NCBI GenBank assembly: GCA_902619925.1
Contig: CACNFY010000001.1
Location: 1-64,000, forward strand
Length of the DNA: 64,000 nt
Reading direction: 5' to 3'
Source of the DNA: an uncultured Pelagibacteraceae bacterium
GTDB taxonomy: Bacteria > Pseudomonadota > Alphaproteobacteria > Pelagibacterales > Pelagibacteraceae
In this document: positions 1 through 8,987 of the stretch, piece by piece
Position numbering within the stretch: the first letter of the stretch is position 1
How the letters are laid out: every line of letters begins with the position of its first letter
Position numbers and translations under genes: made by a program
The notes under the pieces: generated by a model
What the model was told of the DNA's origin: nothing
Databases searched by the model: none
What the model saw: the letters and a program-made list of their open reading frames with translations, nothing else

Positions 1-855
1 AACTACATTGATACTTACCACAGATCTGGTCTTTACCCTGTACCACTTCCTTCAGGTATTGGTTTAGAGGGAGCAGGTATAATACAAAAAGTTGGAACTG
101 ATTGTGATGGTTTTAAAGAAGGAGACAAAGTAGCATATGCAGCTGCACCAATTGGATCTTATGCAACACACAGAATTTATCCCATTAAAAGTTTAGTAAA
201 AGTGCCAGAGGGAATCGATCTTGAGATCGTTGCAGCAATAATGACAAAAGGTTTAACTACATTTTATCTCTTGCACAAAACTTATGAAGCTAAATCTAAT
301 CAAATTGTATTATTTCATGCAGCAGCAGGTGGTGTAGGCCAAATATTTTGTCAATGGGCAAAAAGCTTAGGATGCACTGTAATTGGAACAGTTGGTTCAG
401 ATGAAAAAAAAGAAATCGCTAAAGAGTATGGATGCTCTCATGTTATTAATTATAATAAAGACGACTTTCAAAAAGAGGTTATGAAAATTACGAACAATGT
501 CGGTCTACCTGTTGTTTATGATGGTGTTGGAAAAGTTACAATGGAAAAGTCATTAATGTGCTTAAAAATGAGGGGAACTTTTGTCTCTTTTGGTAATGCC
601 TCAGGTAAACTTGATCCAGTTGATGTTGGTAAACTGATTGCACCTAAAGGTTTATATTTAACACGTCCAAGTATAGCTCATTATACATCAACAAGAAAAG
701 AATTAGATGAGGCTGCAAATAAATTATTTGAAATGGTAAAATCAAAAAAAGTTAAAGTTAAACTTTTTAAAAAATATGCATTAAACGAGGTTGTGCAAGC
801 TCATAAAGATTTAGAAGGTAGAAAGATAATTGGACCAGCTATCATTAGTCCTTAA
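1..855 (+). CDS. Quinone oxidoreductase (zinc-free MDR family), 5' end missing
   Basis: The reading frame is open from base 1, so the N-terminus lies outside the window; about 284 residues are present. It encodes an NADPH:quinone reductase-like enzyme of the medium-chain dehydrogenase/reductase superfamily. The visible part starts at a Y-H-R-S-G-L-Y-P segment typical of the family's substrate domain and then shows a Rossmann nucleotide-binding motif (AAAGGVGQ, around bases 320-345) followed by GTVGSDEK. No zinc-binding cysteine cluster is seen, as expected for this zinc-free branch. It probably reduces quinones or enals in the cytoplasm with NADPH. Its 3' end overlaps the convergent DUF2721 gene by 11 bp. 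The family is clear; the substrate is not. Confidence 0.9.
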   Translation, partial: NYIDTYHRSGLYPVPLPSGIGLEGAGIIQKVGTDCDGFKEGDKVAYAAAPIGSYATHRIYPIKSLVKVPEGIDLEIVAAIMTKGLTTFYLLHKTYEAKSNQIVLFHAAAGGVGQIFCQWAKSLGCTVIGTVGSDEKKEIAKEYGCSHVINYNKDDFQKEVMKITNNVGLPVVYDGVGKVTMEKSLMCLKMRGTFVSFGNASGKLDPVDVGKLIAPKGLYLTRPSIAHYTSTRKELDEAANKLFEMVKSKKVKVKLFKKYALNEVVQAHKDLEGRKIIGPAIISP

Positions 856-1252
856 ACTTAACATCCATATCGGATAAATGTAATTTCAAAGCTTTTGTTG
901 ATATTTGTATTTCTCTAATAAAAAAGACTATTGAAATCATCATAGATAAACAACATGACGCGAAAATTATTCTAGCCATAAACACCTCATCTAAGTAAAG
1001 AGCAAATACTGTTCCCATATTAAATAAAAAACCAAATGCCGCAAATAATATTGAGAACTTTAATACACCCACTCTATTATTCAAATTTATTAATTGGCTC
1101 CGCCACTCTGGGGGTGTGTGTTTTTCAAAAACATATTCGTCGTGTATTTTTCTTATCAAATTACTCAATGTGTGAAATCTGTTACTGTAAACTGCCATTA
1201 TAAGTGGTATGGCTGGGAACATTAACGCGGTGACCGTATAATCTATATTCAT
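845..1252 (-). CDS. DUF2721 small membrane protein
   Basis: This is a 135-residue membrane protein with an N-terminal hydrophobic helix (about residues 5-20) and two further helices (about 65-87 and 92-112). The central soluble part contains RFHTLSNLIRKIHDEY, and the arrangement matches the DUF2721 family, whose biochemical role is unknown. The ATG at 1250-1252 gives a sensible N-terminus (MNIDYTVTALMFPAIPL). It is convergent with the quinone oxidoreductase and divergent from ubiA, whose start is only 47 bp away, so the two share a short promoter region. The function remains open; family assignment is by sequence pattern only. Confidence 0.7.
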   Translation of the reverse strand: MNIDYTVTALMFPAIPLIMAVYSNRFHTLSNLIRKIHDEYVFEKHTPPEWRSQLINLNNRVGVLKFSILFAAFGFLFNMGTVFALYLDEVFMARIIFASCCLSMMISIVFFIREIQISTKALKLHLSDMDVKFKD

Positions 1253-1299
1253 AACAAAGATTGATAAAATTATTATGCTTTGTTATCTACATTAAAATT

Positions 1300-2172
1300 A
1301 TGTCAGAAAAATTGCAAAACTTTATTCGATTAACAAGACTTGATAAACCAATAGGTTTCATGCTCTTGTTATGGCCGTGTGTGTGGGGTTTAACTGCTGC
1401 ATATGATTTTGACTCGGGTTTAAAAATATTTATTTATTATTCAATATTATTTTTTCTAGGCTCCGTGCTAATGAGAACTGCAGGATGTATAATTAATGAC
1501 GTTGTAGATAAAAAATATGATGGCAAAGTAGAAAGAACAAAAGATAGACCTATTGCAACTGGTGAAATAACTGTTTTTAATGCTCTAAGTTTAGCTTTTT
1601 TTTTATGTTTATTAGCTTTTATAGTTTTAATTCAGTTTAACAATCTAACTATTATTATTGCATTAATTTCAATGCCTCTTGCATTTACATACCCCTATAT
1701 GAAAAGGTATACTTATTGGCCACAACTATATTTAGGTATTACCTTCAATTATGGTCTTTTACTAGGGTGGACAAGTGTGCAAAATGGTATTTCCTCAATA
1801 CCTGTATTGTTTTATTTGGGAGCCATATTTTGGACATTAGGATATGATACTATATACGGGTTTCAAGATATTAAAGATGATGAAATTATAGGTTTAAAAT
1901 CGACTTCTATCAAATTTAAAAATAATCCAAAATTATTCTTATCAATATGTTACTTAATTACAATTACTTCATTTCTTTTAGTCGGGGCATTAATGAATTT
2001 TAATATATATTTTTTTATTTCTATTATTCTGTCCTCAATTCACTTATTTTTTCTTCAAATTTATAAAGTTCAAATAGAAAATGATATTTCGTGTCTAAAA
2101 GTGTTTAAATCTAATAATGTATTTGGGCTTCTAATCTTTTTAAGTTTCGTTATTGGTAAAATTACATCATGA
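1300..2172 (+). CDS. ubiA: 4-hydroxybenzoate polyprenyltransferase
   Basis: This integral membrane enzyme attaches the polyprenyl tail to 4-hydroxybenzoate in ubiquinone synthesis. The protein has about 290 residues if it starts at the ATG at 1300 (MSEKLQNFIRLTRLDKPIG). I prefer that start over the upstream TTG at 1261, because homologues begin close to the RLDKPIG motif. The two aspartate-rich prenyl-diphosphate/Mg sites are visible: NDVVDKKYD with a following R-T-K-D-R-P, and YGFQDIKDDEIIGLKS. Multiple hydrophobic helices fill the rest. Its stop overlaps the msbA start as ATGA, making it the first gene of a five-gene run (ubiA-msbA-waaA-lpxK-lpxL). Linking quinone and lipid A genes is probably simple operon packing. 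Confidence 0.93.
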   Translation: MSEKLQNFIRLTRLDKPIGFMLLLWPCVWGLTAAYDFDSGLKIFIYYSILFFLGSVLMRTAGCIINDVVDKKYDGKVERTKDRPIATGEITVFNALSLAFFLCLLAFIVLIQFNNLTIIIALISMPLAFTYPYMKRYTYWPQLYLGITFNYGLLLGWTSVQNGISSIPVLFYLGAIFWTLGYDTIYGFQDIKDDEIIGLKSTSIKFKNNPKLFLSICYLITITSFLLVGALMNFNIYFFISIILSSIHLFFLQIYKVQIENDISCLKVFKSNNVFGLLIFLSFVIGKITS

Positions 2173-3908
2173 ATAATTTAGAGATAATTAAAACATTATA
2201 CAGACGATACACAAAACAATTTTTATCTAAAATATTTTTGTCTGTAATATTTTCAGTCATAGTGGCAGTCAGTACATCAGCGATAGCGTGGCTATTAGAT
2301 CCCGCAATTAAGAAAATTTTTATTGAAAAAGATCAATCTTTAATAATAATTATTCCTCTAGCAGTGCTACTTGCTTTCGCTTCTAAAGGCGCATCATTAT
2401 ACTATGCAAAAACGATATTAATTCGAGTGGCAGAGGAAGTTACAAAAATTTTGCAATTACAACTTATGAAATCAGTTATAAAGGGTGACACAGATATTAT
2501 TGATAAAAAACATTCTGGAAAGTTTATTTCACATTTAAGTTTTGATATAGGAATGATGTCCACTTTAATAAGTACTGTAATTTTAAATTTAGCAAAAGAT
2601 ACTCTGACTTTATTAGGATTAGTGGGTGTCATGTTTTATCAAAATTGGAAACTAGCCTTATTTGCATTGATAATGATACCTTTGGCATCTTTTGCTGCAA
2701 AATCTTTAGGGAAAAGAATAGGCAAGGTTTCTACTGAGGCTCAAGAAAGCTCGGGAGTGCTAACGTCATATTTATTAGAAATATTTAAAAACCACAAGAT
2801 TATAAAAATTTTTCAAAAAGAAGATTATGAATTATCTAGAACTGAAAAATTTATTAATGATTTAAAAAATAAATCTATCAAAATCGCAACTATAATGGTT
2901 CGAGCTTCTCCAATAATGGAGACACTTACAGGAGCAATGATAGCATTATTAATCTATATTTCAGGAAAATTAATTCTGCAAGAACAACTTGATGTTAATA
3001 ATTTTTTTTCTTTTTTAGCTGCTATGATGCTTGCCTATCAACCAGTAAGATCATTAGCCACTTTGAATATGGCGATAAATCAAGGTCTCTCAGCAGCTAG
3101 AAGAATACTGCCTGTTATAGATACAAAGAATAAAATTTACGATTATGAGGGTAGTAAAGACATAGTTTTAGATAATGGATCAATTGAATTCAAAAATGTC
3201 AGTTTTAAGTATAATAAAGAGGAAAAGCAAATTTTAAAGAATATTGATTTAAATATTGAAGGTGGTGAAATGACATCACTAGTAGGACACAGCGGGGCTG
3301 GAAAATCATCTATAATGAATTTGATACCTAGATTTTATAATGTTGAATCTGGTGATATTTTGATAGACGGTCAATCTATTTATGACTCAAAAATTTCTTC
3401 ATTAAGATCAAATATATCACTAGTGACTCAAGATGTAACACTTTTTGACGATTCAATTAAAAATAATATAGCTTATGCAAATTTGGATGCATCAGATAAA
3501 GAAATCATGGAAGCAGCAGAGTTATCTCATTGTGATGAATTTATATCTAAAATGCCAAATAAATATAATACTTTAATAGGAGAGAATGGAATAAGACTTT
3601 CTGGAGGTGAAAAACAAAGAATATCAATTGCAAGAGCAATGTTAAAAAAAAGTAGAATTATACTTTTAGATGAAGCAACCTCATCTCTTGATGCAGAGAC
3701 AGAAAAAAAGATTCAAGATGCATTAAAATTACTTACGGTTAATAGGACCTCATTAGTTATAGCTCATAGACTATCAACTATTGTAAATTCAAAAGTAATA
3801 TATGTTATAGATGAAGGCAAAATAATTGCTAAAGGTAATCATTCAAATCTACTTAATACATCTGATGTTTATAAAAATTTTTATAATAAACAATTGAGAA
3901 AAGTTTGA
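2169..3908 (+). CDS. msbA: Lipid A flippase, ABC transporter MsbA type
   Basis: This 579-residue half-transporter fuses six transmembrane helices (roughly residues 15-305) to a nucleotide-binding domain (about 335-579). Seen in the sequence: Walker A GHSGAGKSS near residue 372, signature LSGGEKQR near 477, and Walker B IILLDEATSSLD near 497. In the MsbA family it flips lipid A-core across the inner membrane using ATP. The neighbours waaA, lpxK and lpxL all act on lipid A, which supports this over a generic multidrug exporter. It starts at ATG 2169 inside the last codons of ubiA and ends in a TGATG overlap with waaA, so translation is probably coupled through the operon. Confidence 0.9.
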   Translation: MNNLEIIKTLYRRYTKQFLSKIFLSVIFSVIVAVSTSAIAWLLDPAIKKIFIEKDQSLIIIIPLAVLLAFASKGASLYYAKTILIRVAEEVTKILQLQLMKSVIKGDTDIIDKKHSGKFISHLSFDIGMMSTLISTVILNLAKDTLTLLGLVGVMFYQNWKLALFALIMIPLASFAAKSLGKRIGKVSTEAQESSGVLTSYLLEIFKNHKIIKIFQKEDYELSRTEKFINDLKNKSIKIATIMVRASPIMETLTGAMIALLIYISGKLILQEQLDVNNFFSFLAAMMLAYQPVRSLATLNMAINQGLSAARRILPVIDTKNKIYDYEGSKDIVLDNGSIEFKNVSFKYNKEEKQILKNIDLNIEGGEMTSLVGHSGAGKSSIMNLIPRFYNVESGDILIDGQSIYDSKISSLRSNISLVTQDVTLFDDSIKNNIAYANLDASDKEIMEAAELSHCDEFISKMPNKYNTLIGENGIRLSGGEKQRISIARAMLKKSRIILLDEATSSLDAETEKKIQDALKLLTVNRTSLVIAHRLSTIVNSKVIYVIDEGKIIAKGNHSNLLNTSDVYKNFYNKQLRKV

Positions 3909-5158
3909 TGTTAATTATTTATAGATCACTCATAAATTTATTATTATTAATTTCCCCAATTATCTTAATATTGAGAATTTTAAAAGGAAAAGAAGATTCG
4001 TCACGATTTTTTGAAAAATATGGTTTTTCCTCATTAGAGAAGAACAGAAATAATTTAATTTGGTTTCATGGATCAAGTGTTGGAGAAATTTTAAGTGCAA
4101 TTCCTATTATAGAAAAAATAGAAAAAGAAAAAAAAAATATACAAATATTGATAACCTCAAATACATTAAGCTCATCAAAAGTTTTAAAAAAATACAACTT
4201 CAAAAGAACTTTTCATCAGTTTTTACCGATTGATAGCAACATAATAGTAAAAAAATTTTTGAATCATTGGGAACCAAATTTAGTTATATTTATTGAGTCT
4301 GAGATCTGGCCAAATTTCTTAAATGAGGTTAAAAATAGAAAAATTCCATTGATTTTGTTAAATGCCAGAATAACAAAGAAAACTTACAAAAATTGGATGC
4401 ATTTCCAAAAATTTGCAAAAGACAATTTTAACAAATTTGATTTATGTTTAAGTCAAAACAAAGAAACAACTTTTTATCTGAAAAGACTGGGAGGTAAAAA
4501 GATTGTTAAATATGGAAATCTAAAGTTTTCAACTCCAAATTCTAGAATTTTAAAAACTTTGAATAAAAAAACTACTAATTTTTTTTCAATGAAAAAAATT
4601 TTATTTGGTGGATTTAGTACACACAATACTGAGGAAAAGTTTTGTGTAGATATACATCTAAATTTAAAAAATAAATTTAAAAGATTATTAACAATTATAG
4701 TACCCAGACATACATTTAGAGCAGATGAAATTGTTGAAGAGTTAAATAGAAGGAAAATTAAATTTCATAGACATAGTTCGAATAATAAAATTCAAAAGGA
4801 TACTGAGATATATATAGTTGATACTTTTGGCGAAACTGAATTATTTATGAAATATTGTAAAATTGTTTTTTTAGGCGGTTCTTTAATAAACCATGGAGGA
4901 CAAAATCCAATAGAAGCAGCTAGAAATGGTTGTAAAGTAATTCATGGACCCAGTATTAGTAACTTTAAAGAGGTTTATAAACTTTTAAATAACTACAATA
5001 TTACTAAACAAATAAGGTCGAAAAACACAACAATTAATTTAATTAGGAAAGCGTATAGTAATAAAAATAATTCTAATAGAATTAAACTGAAACTTAACTC
5101 TTTGGGTAGAACAATATTAATCAAAAATTATAATGCATTGAACAAATATCTAAGATGA
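3908..5158 (+). CDS. waaA: 3-deoxy-D-manno-octulosonic acid (Kdo) transferase
   Basis: This 416-residue GT30 glycosyltransferase adds Kdo from CMP-Kdo to the lipid A precursor at the inner membrane. The family's WFHGSSVGE motif with its catalytic glutamate lies near residues 50-58, after a single N-terminal membrane anchor. VPRHTFRADE and a late GGSLINHGGQNPIEAA donor-binding segment are also visible. The ATG at 3908 overlaps the msbA stop (TGATG) and is preferred over the TTG one codon upstream. It ends in an ATGA overlap with lpxK. Whether it transfers one or two Kdo residues cannot be told from the sequence. Its presence shows the organism makes a Kdo-containing lipopolysaccharide. Confidence 0.92.
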   Translation: MLIIYRSLINLLLLISPIILILRILKGKEDSSRFFEKYGFSSLEKNRNNLIWFHGSSVGEILSAIPIIEKIEKEKKNIQILITSNTLSSSKVLKKYNFKRTFHQFLPIDSNIIVKKFLNHWEPNLVIFIESEIWPNFLNEVKNRKIPLILLNARITKKTYKNWMHFQKFAKDNFNKFDLCLSQNKETTFYLKRLGGKKIVKYGNLKFSTPNSRILKTLNKKTTNFFSMKKILFGGFSTHNTEEKFCVDIHLNLKNKFKRLLTIIVPRHTFRADEIVEELNRRKIKFHRHSSNNKIQKDTEIYIVDTFGETELFMKYCKIVFLGGSLINHGGQNPIEAARNGCKVIHGPSISNFKEVYKLLNNYNITKQIRSKNTTINLIRKAYSNKNNSNRIKLKLNSLGRTILIKNYNALNKYLR

Positions 5159-6084
5159 TAATAAAAAAACCTAAATTTTGGGATAAAAAAAATAATTCAA
5201 TTTTTTCAATAATATTGTATCCAATATCTCTATTATATTTATTTATTTTTAAAACTCTAAGTTTTAGAAAAACTAATAAATTTAATATTCCTGTTATTTG
5301 TGTTGGAAATATTTATTTAGGAGGAACAGGAAAAACACCATTGGTAAGAGAAATTTACGAATTATTAAAAAATTGTAATAAACAACCCGCAATAGTAAAA
5401 AAAAATTACAATTACTTAAAAGATGAAATTAATTTTTTAAATAAATTTACAAAATTATATACATCTAAAGATAGAGTGGCTGGTATAAATAGACTTATAG
5501 AAGACAATAATAAAGTTGCAATTTTAGATGACGGTCTTCAAGATAAATCTATAAATATAGATTTTAAAATATTGTGTTTTAACGCTAAACAATGGATTGG
5601 AAATGGTCAAGTAATTCCCTCAGGTCCATTAAGAGAACCTGTAAAAAGTGTAATTGATTATGACTGTATAATTATTAACGGTAAAAAAGACGTCATAAAA
5701 GAAAAAGTCTTAACAAAATATAATCCCTTATTAAATATATTTTATTCTAGTTATGAGCTAATTGAAAAAGATTTTTTTGTAGGAAAAAAGATTGTAGCTT
5801 TTGCAGGAATAGGAAACCCAAAAAATTTTTTTGATTTAATTTTAGAAAATAATTTAAACTTAATTAAATCTTTTAGTTATCCTGATCATTATGAATTTAA
5901 AGAAAAAGAGATGGACGAGATGTTGGAATTTAGCGAAAATAACAATTCCATATTAATTACAACTGAAAAAGATTATTTTAGACTAAATAATATATACTGT
6001 AATAAAGTTAAACCTGCCAGAGTTAAGTTAAATATAGAAAACTATAAAGAATTTGAAAAATTATTATTAAATAAAATTAAATGA
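5155..6084 (+). CDS. lpxK: Tetraacyldisaccharide 4'-kinase
   Basis: This 309-residue membrane-associated P-loop kinase phosphorylates the 4' position of the lipid A disaccharide. It shows an N-terminal hydrophobic stretch (about residues 16-38), the Walker A-like GGTGKTPLV near residues 59-67, the characteristic DDGLQD motif near residue 125, and GPLREP further on. Length is normal for the family (about 310-340). It starts in an ATGA overlap with waaA and ends the same way with the acyltransferase. The tetraacyldisaccharide is made by LpxA-D/B, none of which lie in this window. Confidence 0.93.
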   Translation: MIIKKPKFWDKKNNSIFSIILYPISLLYLFIFKTLSFRKTNKFNIPVICVGNIYLGGTGKTPLVREIYELLKNCNKQPAIVKKNYNYLKDEINFLNKFTKLYTSKDRVAGINRLIEDNNKVAILDDGLQDKSINIDFKILCFNAKQWIGNGQVIPSGPLREPVKSVIDYDCIIINGKKDVIKEKVLTKYNPLLNIFYSSYELIEKDFFVGKKIVAFAGIGNPKNFFDLILENNLNLIKSFSYPDHYEFKEKEMDEMLEFSENNNSILITTEKDYFRLNNIYCNKVKPARVKLNIENYKEFEKLLLNKIK

Positions 6085-6941
6085 AAAAGATTAAATATTT
6101 TATTGAGTATACTTTTATTAGTTTACTTTTTTTAATTTGCAAATTTTTAGGTTATGAACAAGGATCTAATCTTGGTGAAAAAATTGGAAAAAAATTAGGA
6201 CCCTTATTCAGAAACAAAAAAATTATTTTAGAAAATTTAAATAATGCAAAAATTAATGAAAAAAATTTTGATATTAAAAATTTAATAAATGATATGTGGG
6301 GAAACTACGGAAGAATACTTTGTGAATATCCTTTTATTAGTTCTTTAAGTGGCACGAATAACAACAAATACTTAAAGGTAAATGGTAAGGAAGTCTTAGA
6401 AAGATTAAAAAAAGAGAATAAAAAAGCAGTTTTTATATCTGGTCATTTCAATAACTTTGAATTAATGGCTATGCAAATATCAAAACAAGGTATTGATTTG
6501 GCTGCTATTTATAGACCATTAAATAATATCTTTTTAAACAAAAAGATGGAAAGTATTAGAAAAAAATTTATTTGCAAAAACCAGATTAAAAAAGGTATTG
6601 CGGGAACCAGAGAAATAATAAAGTTCATAAAAAACGGCTATTCAATTGCATTAATGATTGATCAAAGAGTTAGTGAGGGAATTGAATCTAACTTTTTTAA
6701 TAAAAAAGCATTTACAACAACAATACCAGCACAATTACATTTAAAATATGGATTAGAAATTGTTCCAGTTTATATAGAAAGAAAAAATAAACATTATTTT
6801 ACAGTTTATTTTTACGAACCCCTAAGTTTTGATAATAATAAGGATCAAATATATATAACTAACAAACTAAATAATGTTCTTGAAAATTTAATTTTAAAAA
6901 ATCCAAGTCAGTGGATATGGACACACGACCGTTGGAAATAG
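6081..6941 (+). CDS. lpxL: Lipid A biosynthesis lauroyl/myristoyl acyltransferase
   Basis: This 286-residue member of the LpxL/HtrB family transfers a secondary acyl chain to (Kdo)2-lipid IVA. The catalytic HX4E motif is seen as GHFNNFE near residues 120-126. It is followed by AIYRPLNN, the ALMIDQR block and C-terminal WIWTHDRWK, all family landmarks. An N-terminal hydrophobic segment anchors it to the inner membrane. It starts in an ATGA overlap with lpxK and is the last gene of the operon. LpxL and LpxM cannot be separated reliably here, so the symbol is the generic choice. It is convergent with the DUF2093 gene, with 7 bp between the stops. Confidence 0.85.
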   Translation: MKKIKYFIEYTFISLLFLICKFLGYEQGSNLGEKIGKKLGPLFRNKKIILENLNNAKINEKNFDIKNLINDMWGNYGRILCEYPFISSLSGTNNNKYLKVNGKEVLERLKKENKKAVFISGHFNNFELMAMQISKQGIDLAAIYRPLNNIFLNKKMESIRKKFICKNQIKKGIAGTREIIKFIKNGYSIALMIDQRVSEGIESNFFNKKAFTTTIPAQLHLKYGLEIVPVYIERKNKHYFTVYFYEPLSFDNNKDQIYITNKLNNVLENLILKNPSQWIWTHDRWK

Positions 6942-6948
6942 AAAACTA

Positions 6949-7137
6949 TTAACTATTATTTTTTTTTTTCTGTGCCTCCTTATATGAAAAGTAAGGTTCT
7001 TGAGCATCTACATTCCAATAGTTAAGATTTTCGAGAGGTATTTTTTTTCCTGAGACTGCACATTCTACGTGATCACCTTCAGAAATAATTTCAAATTTAT
7101 TTGGAAAATATTTTAATTTAGCTAATTTTTTAGTCAT
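6949..7137 (-). CDS. DUF2093 family small protein
   Basis: This is a 62-residue cytoplasmic protein. I choose the ATG at 7135-7137 (MTKKLAKLKYFPNKFE) rather than the longer frame to 7197, because the extension would overlap purD and family members begin near the L-x-Y-x-P motif. The core reads GDHVECAVSGKKIPLENLNYWNVDAQEPY, condensed here to its key parts: C-A-V-S-G-K-x-I, L-x-Y-W-x-V-x-x-Q-E-x-Y. This is the DUF2093 pattern, an alphaproteobacterial family of unknown function. The conserved cysteine near residue 27 might bind metal, but that is a guess. It is divergent from purD with only 21 bp between the start codons. Confidence 0.75.
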   Translation of the reverse strand: MTKKLAKLKYFPNKFEIISEGDHVECAVSGKKIPLENLNYWNVDAQEPYFSYKEAQKKKNNS

Positions 7138-7158
7138 TTTTAGTTTATAAAGTATAGC

Positions 7159-8427
7159 ATGAATATAGGTATAATTGGAAGTGGAGGAAGAGAGCATGCT
7201 ATTTGCTATAAAATTAATAAATCAAATTCAAGTCATAAAATTTATTGTTTTCCAGGCAATGCTGGAACAAGTAAAATCTCAACAAATGTTCTTATTAATC
7301 CTGATAATTTTGATGAGCTTTACGATTTTGTTATTAAAAAAAATATTGATTTAATAATTGTTGGTCCTGAAAATTCTTTAGTAAACGGAATTGTAGACTT
7401 TTTTGAGAATAAAAATATTAAGATATTTGGTCCAAATAAAAAAGCATCTAAACTTGAAGGCTCAAAAATTTTTATGAAGGACTTTTGTATAAAAAATAAA
7501 ATTCCAACAGCAAAATATATTGAGGTTAAAGATTTAAAAAGTGCACAAGATTTCTTAATTTCTTCAAATTTTCCAGTAGTTGTAAAATCTGATGGTTTAG
7601 CTGCCGGTAAAGGAGTAACAATTTGTAATAATACTGATGAAGTTTTAAAAGATGTTAAAAGAATTTTGGATGGGAAATTCAAAAGTTCAAAAAAAGTTAT
7701 TATTGAAGAGTTTTTAAAAGGTGAAGAAGCTAGCTATTTTGTAATTACAGACGGTATAAATTTTAAAAACATTGGAACAGCACAAGATCATAAAAGAGTT
7801 GGAGAAGGTGATATTGGTTTAAACACAGGAGGTATGGGTGCTTATTCTCCATCTTATTTAATAGATGATGAAGTAGAGGAGAAGATAGTTCAGAAAATTA
7901 TTAAACCAACAATTGATGGAATGAGAAAAATGGGAACACCTTACAGGGGGATTTTGTATGCAGGATTAATGATACACGATAAAGAACCTAAATTAATAGA
8001 ATATAATATAAGATTTGGAGACCCAGAATGCCAAGTTCTTATGTTGAGAATGAAGAGTCAACTTTTAGATATAATATTATCAATATTTGACAATACATTG
8101 AAAGAGAAAAAAATAATTTGGGAAGAAAATCCTGGAATAACTATTGTGGCAGCTAGCAAAGGTTACCCAGAAAGTTTTAAAAATAATGTTGAAATAAAAA
8201 ATTTAGAAAATTTAAAACTAACAAACTCAAAACAAATCTTTCATGCTGGAACAATAAAGAACGAAAAAGGAAAAATATTATCTAATGGTGGAAGAGTATT
8301 GAATTCAACTGTAGTTTCTGAAACATTAAAAAATGCAAGAATTGAAGCTTTAGATCTCCTTGACCAATTAGATTGGGAAAATAAATACTATAGAAGAGAC
8401 ATAGGTTTTAGAGTTATTAAAAAATGA
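7159..8427 (+). CDS. purD: Phosphoribosylamine-glycine ligase (GAR synthetase)
   Basis: This 422-residue ATP-grasp enzyme makes glycinamide ribonucleotide in the second step of purine synthesis. The start MNIGIIGSGGREHAI is the classic PurD N-terminal domain. It is followed by FGPNKKASKLEGSK, VVKSDGLAAGKGV (ATP-grasp), the TAQDHKRVGEGDIGLNTGGMGAYSP signature (only partly quoted here) and NIRFGDPECQ. Full length with no missing motif. It overlaps rsmD by 4 bp (ATGA). The start lies 21 bp from the divergent DUF2093 gene, leaving little room for separate promoters. Confidence 0.97.
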   Translation: MNIGIIGSGGREHAICYKINKSNSSHKIYCFPGNAGTSKISTNVLINPDNFDELYDFVIKKNIDLIIVGPENSLVNGIVDFFENKNIKIFGPNKKASKLEGSKIFMKDFCIKNKIPTAKYIEVKDLKSAQDFLISSNFPVVVKSDGLAAGKGVTICNNTDEVLKDVKRILDGKFKSSKKVIIEEFLKGEEASYFVITDGINFKNIGTAQDHKRVGEGDIGLNTGGMGAYSPSYLIDDEVEEKIVQKIIKPTIDGMRKMGTPYRGILYAGLMIHDKEPKLIEYNIRFGDPECQVLMLRMKSQLLDIILSIFDNTLKEKKIIWEENPGITIVAASKGYPESFKNNVEIKNLENLKLTNSKQIFHAGTIKNEKGKILSNGGRVLNSTVVSETLKNARIEALDLLDQLDWENKYYRRDIGFRVIKK

Positions 8428-8987
8428 GAATCATATCAGGTAATTTAAAAGGTAAAAAAATAGAGTTACCCAGTGATAAAAGCACAAGACCTTTAAAAGA
8501 TTTAACTAAAGAGTCTATTTTTAATATAATACAGCATTCAAACTTATGTAAATTAGAATTAAAAAAATCAAATATTCTTGATTGTTTTTCTGGTACAGGG
8601 TCTTTTGGACTAGAATGTATCTCCAGAGGGGCAAAAAAGGTAATTTTTATAGAAAATTATGAGCCCGCGATTCAGATTTTAGAGAAAAATATTACAAATT
8701 TAAAAGTACAAAATATATGCGAAATTTACAGGAGTAATATAAGTAATTTTTTTAAAAATCATAATGGCAGTAAATTCGATCTTATTTTTTTTGATCCACC
8801 TTACAAATTTAAGGAAATTAATAATATTTTTAAAATTATTTATGAAAATAATCTCTTAGATAAAAATGGTATAATTATTTTACATAGACATAAAAAGAGT
8901 ATTGAAAAATTACCAGTCAACTTCAATCAAATTGAAAGTAAAATTTACGGTATATCAAAGATAATTTTTTACAAATCAACTTATTAG
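8424..8987 (+). CDS. rsmD: 16S rRNA (guanine966-N2)-methyltransferase
   Basis: This 187-residue class I SAM methyltransferase modifies G966 of 16S rRNA. The N-terminal MRIISGNLKGKKIELP and RPLKDLTKESIFNI are family hallmarks. A SAM-binding loop, LDCFSGTGSFGLECISRGA, follows near residues 50-68, and the catalytic motif IV appears as FFDPPYKF. It starts at ATG 8424 in an ATGA overlap with purD. Its 3' end overlaps the convergent pgi gene by 12 bp, so the last four codons of each gene are antisense to the other. Confidence 0.93.
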   Translation: MRIISGNLKGKKIELPSDKSTRPLKDLTKESIFNIIQHSNLCKLELKKSNILDCFSGTGSFGLECISRGAKKVIFIENYEPAIQILEKNITNLKVQNICEIYRSNISNFFKNHNGSKFDLIFFDPPYKFKEINNIFKIIYENNLLDKNGIIILHRHKKSIEKLPVNFNQIESKIYGISKIIFYKSTY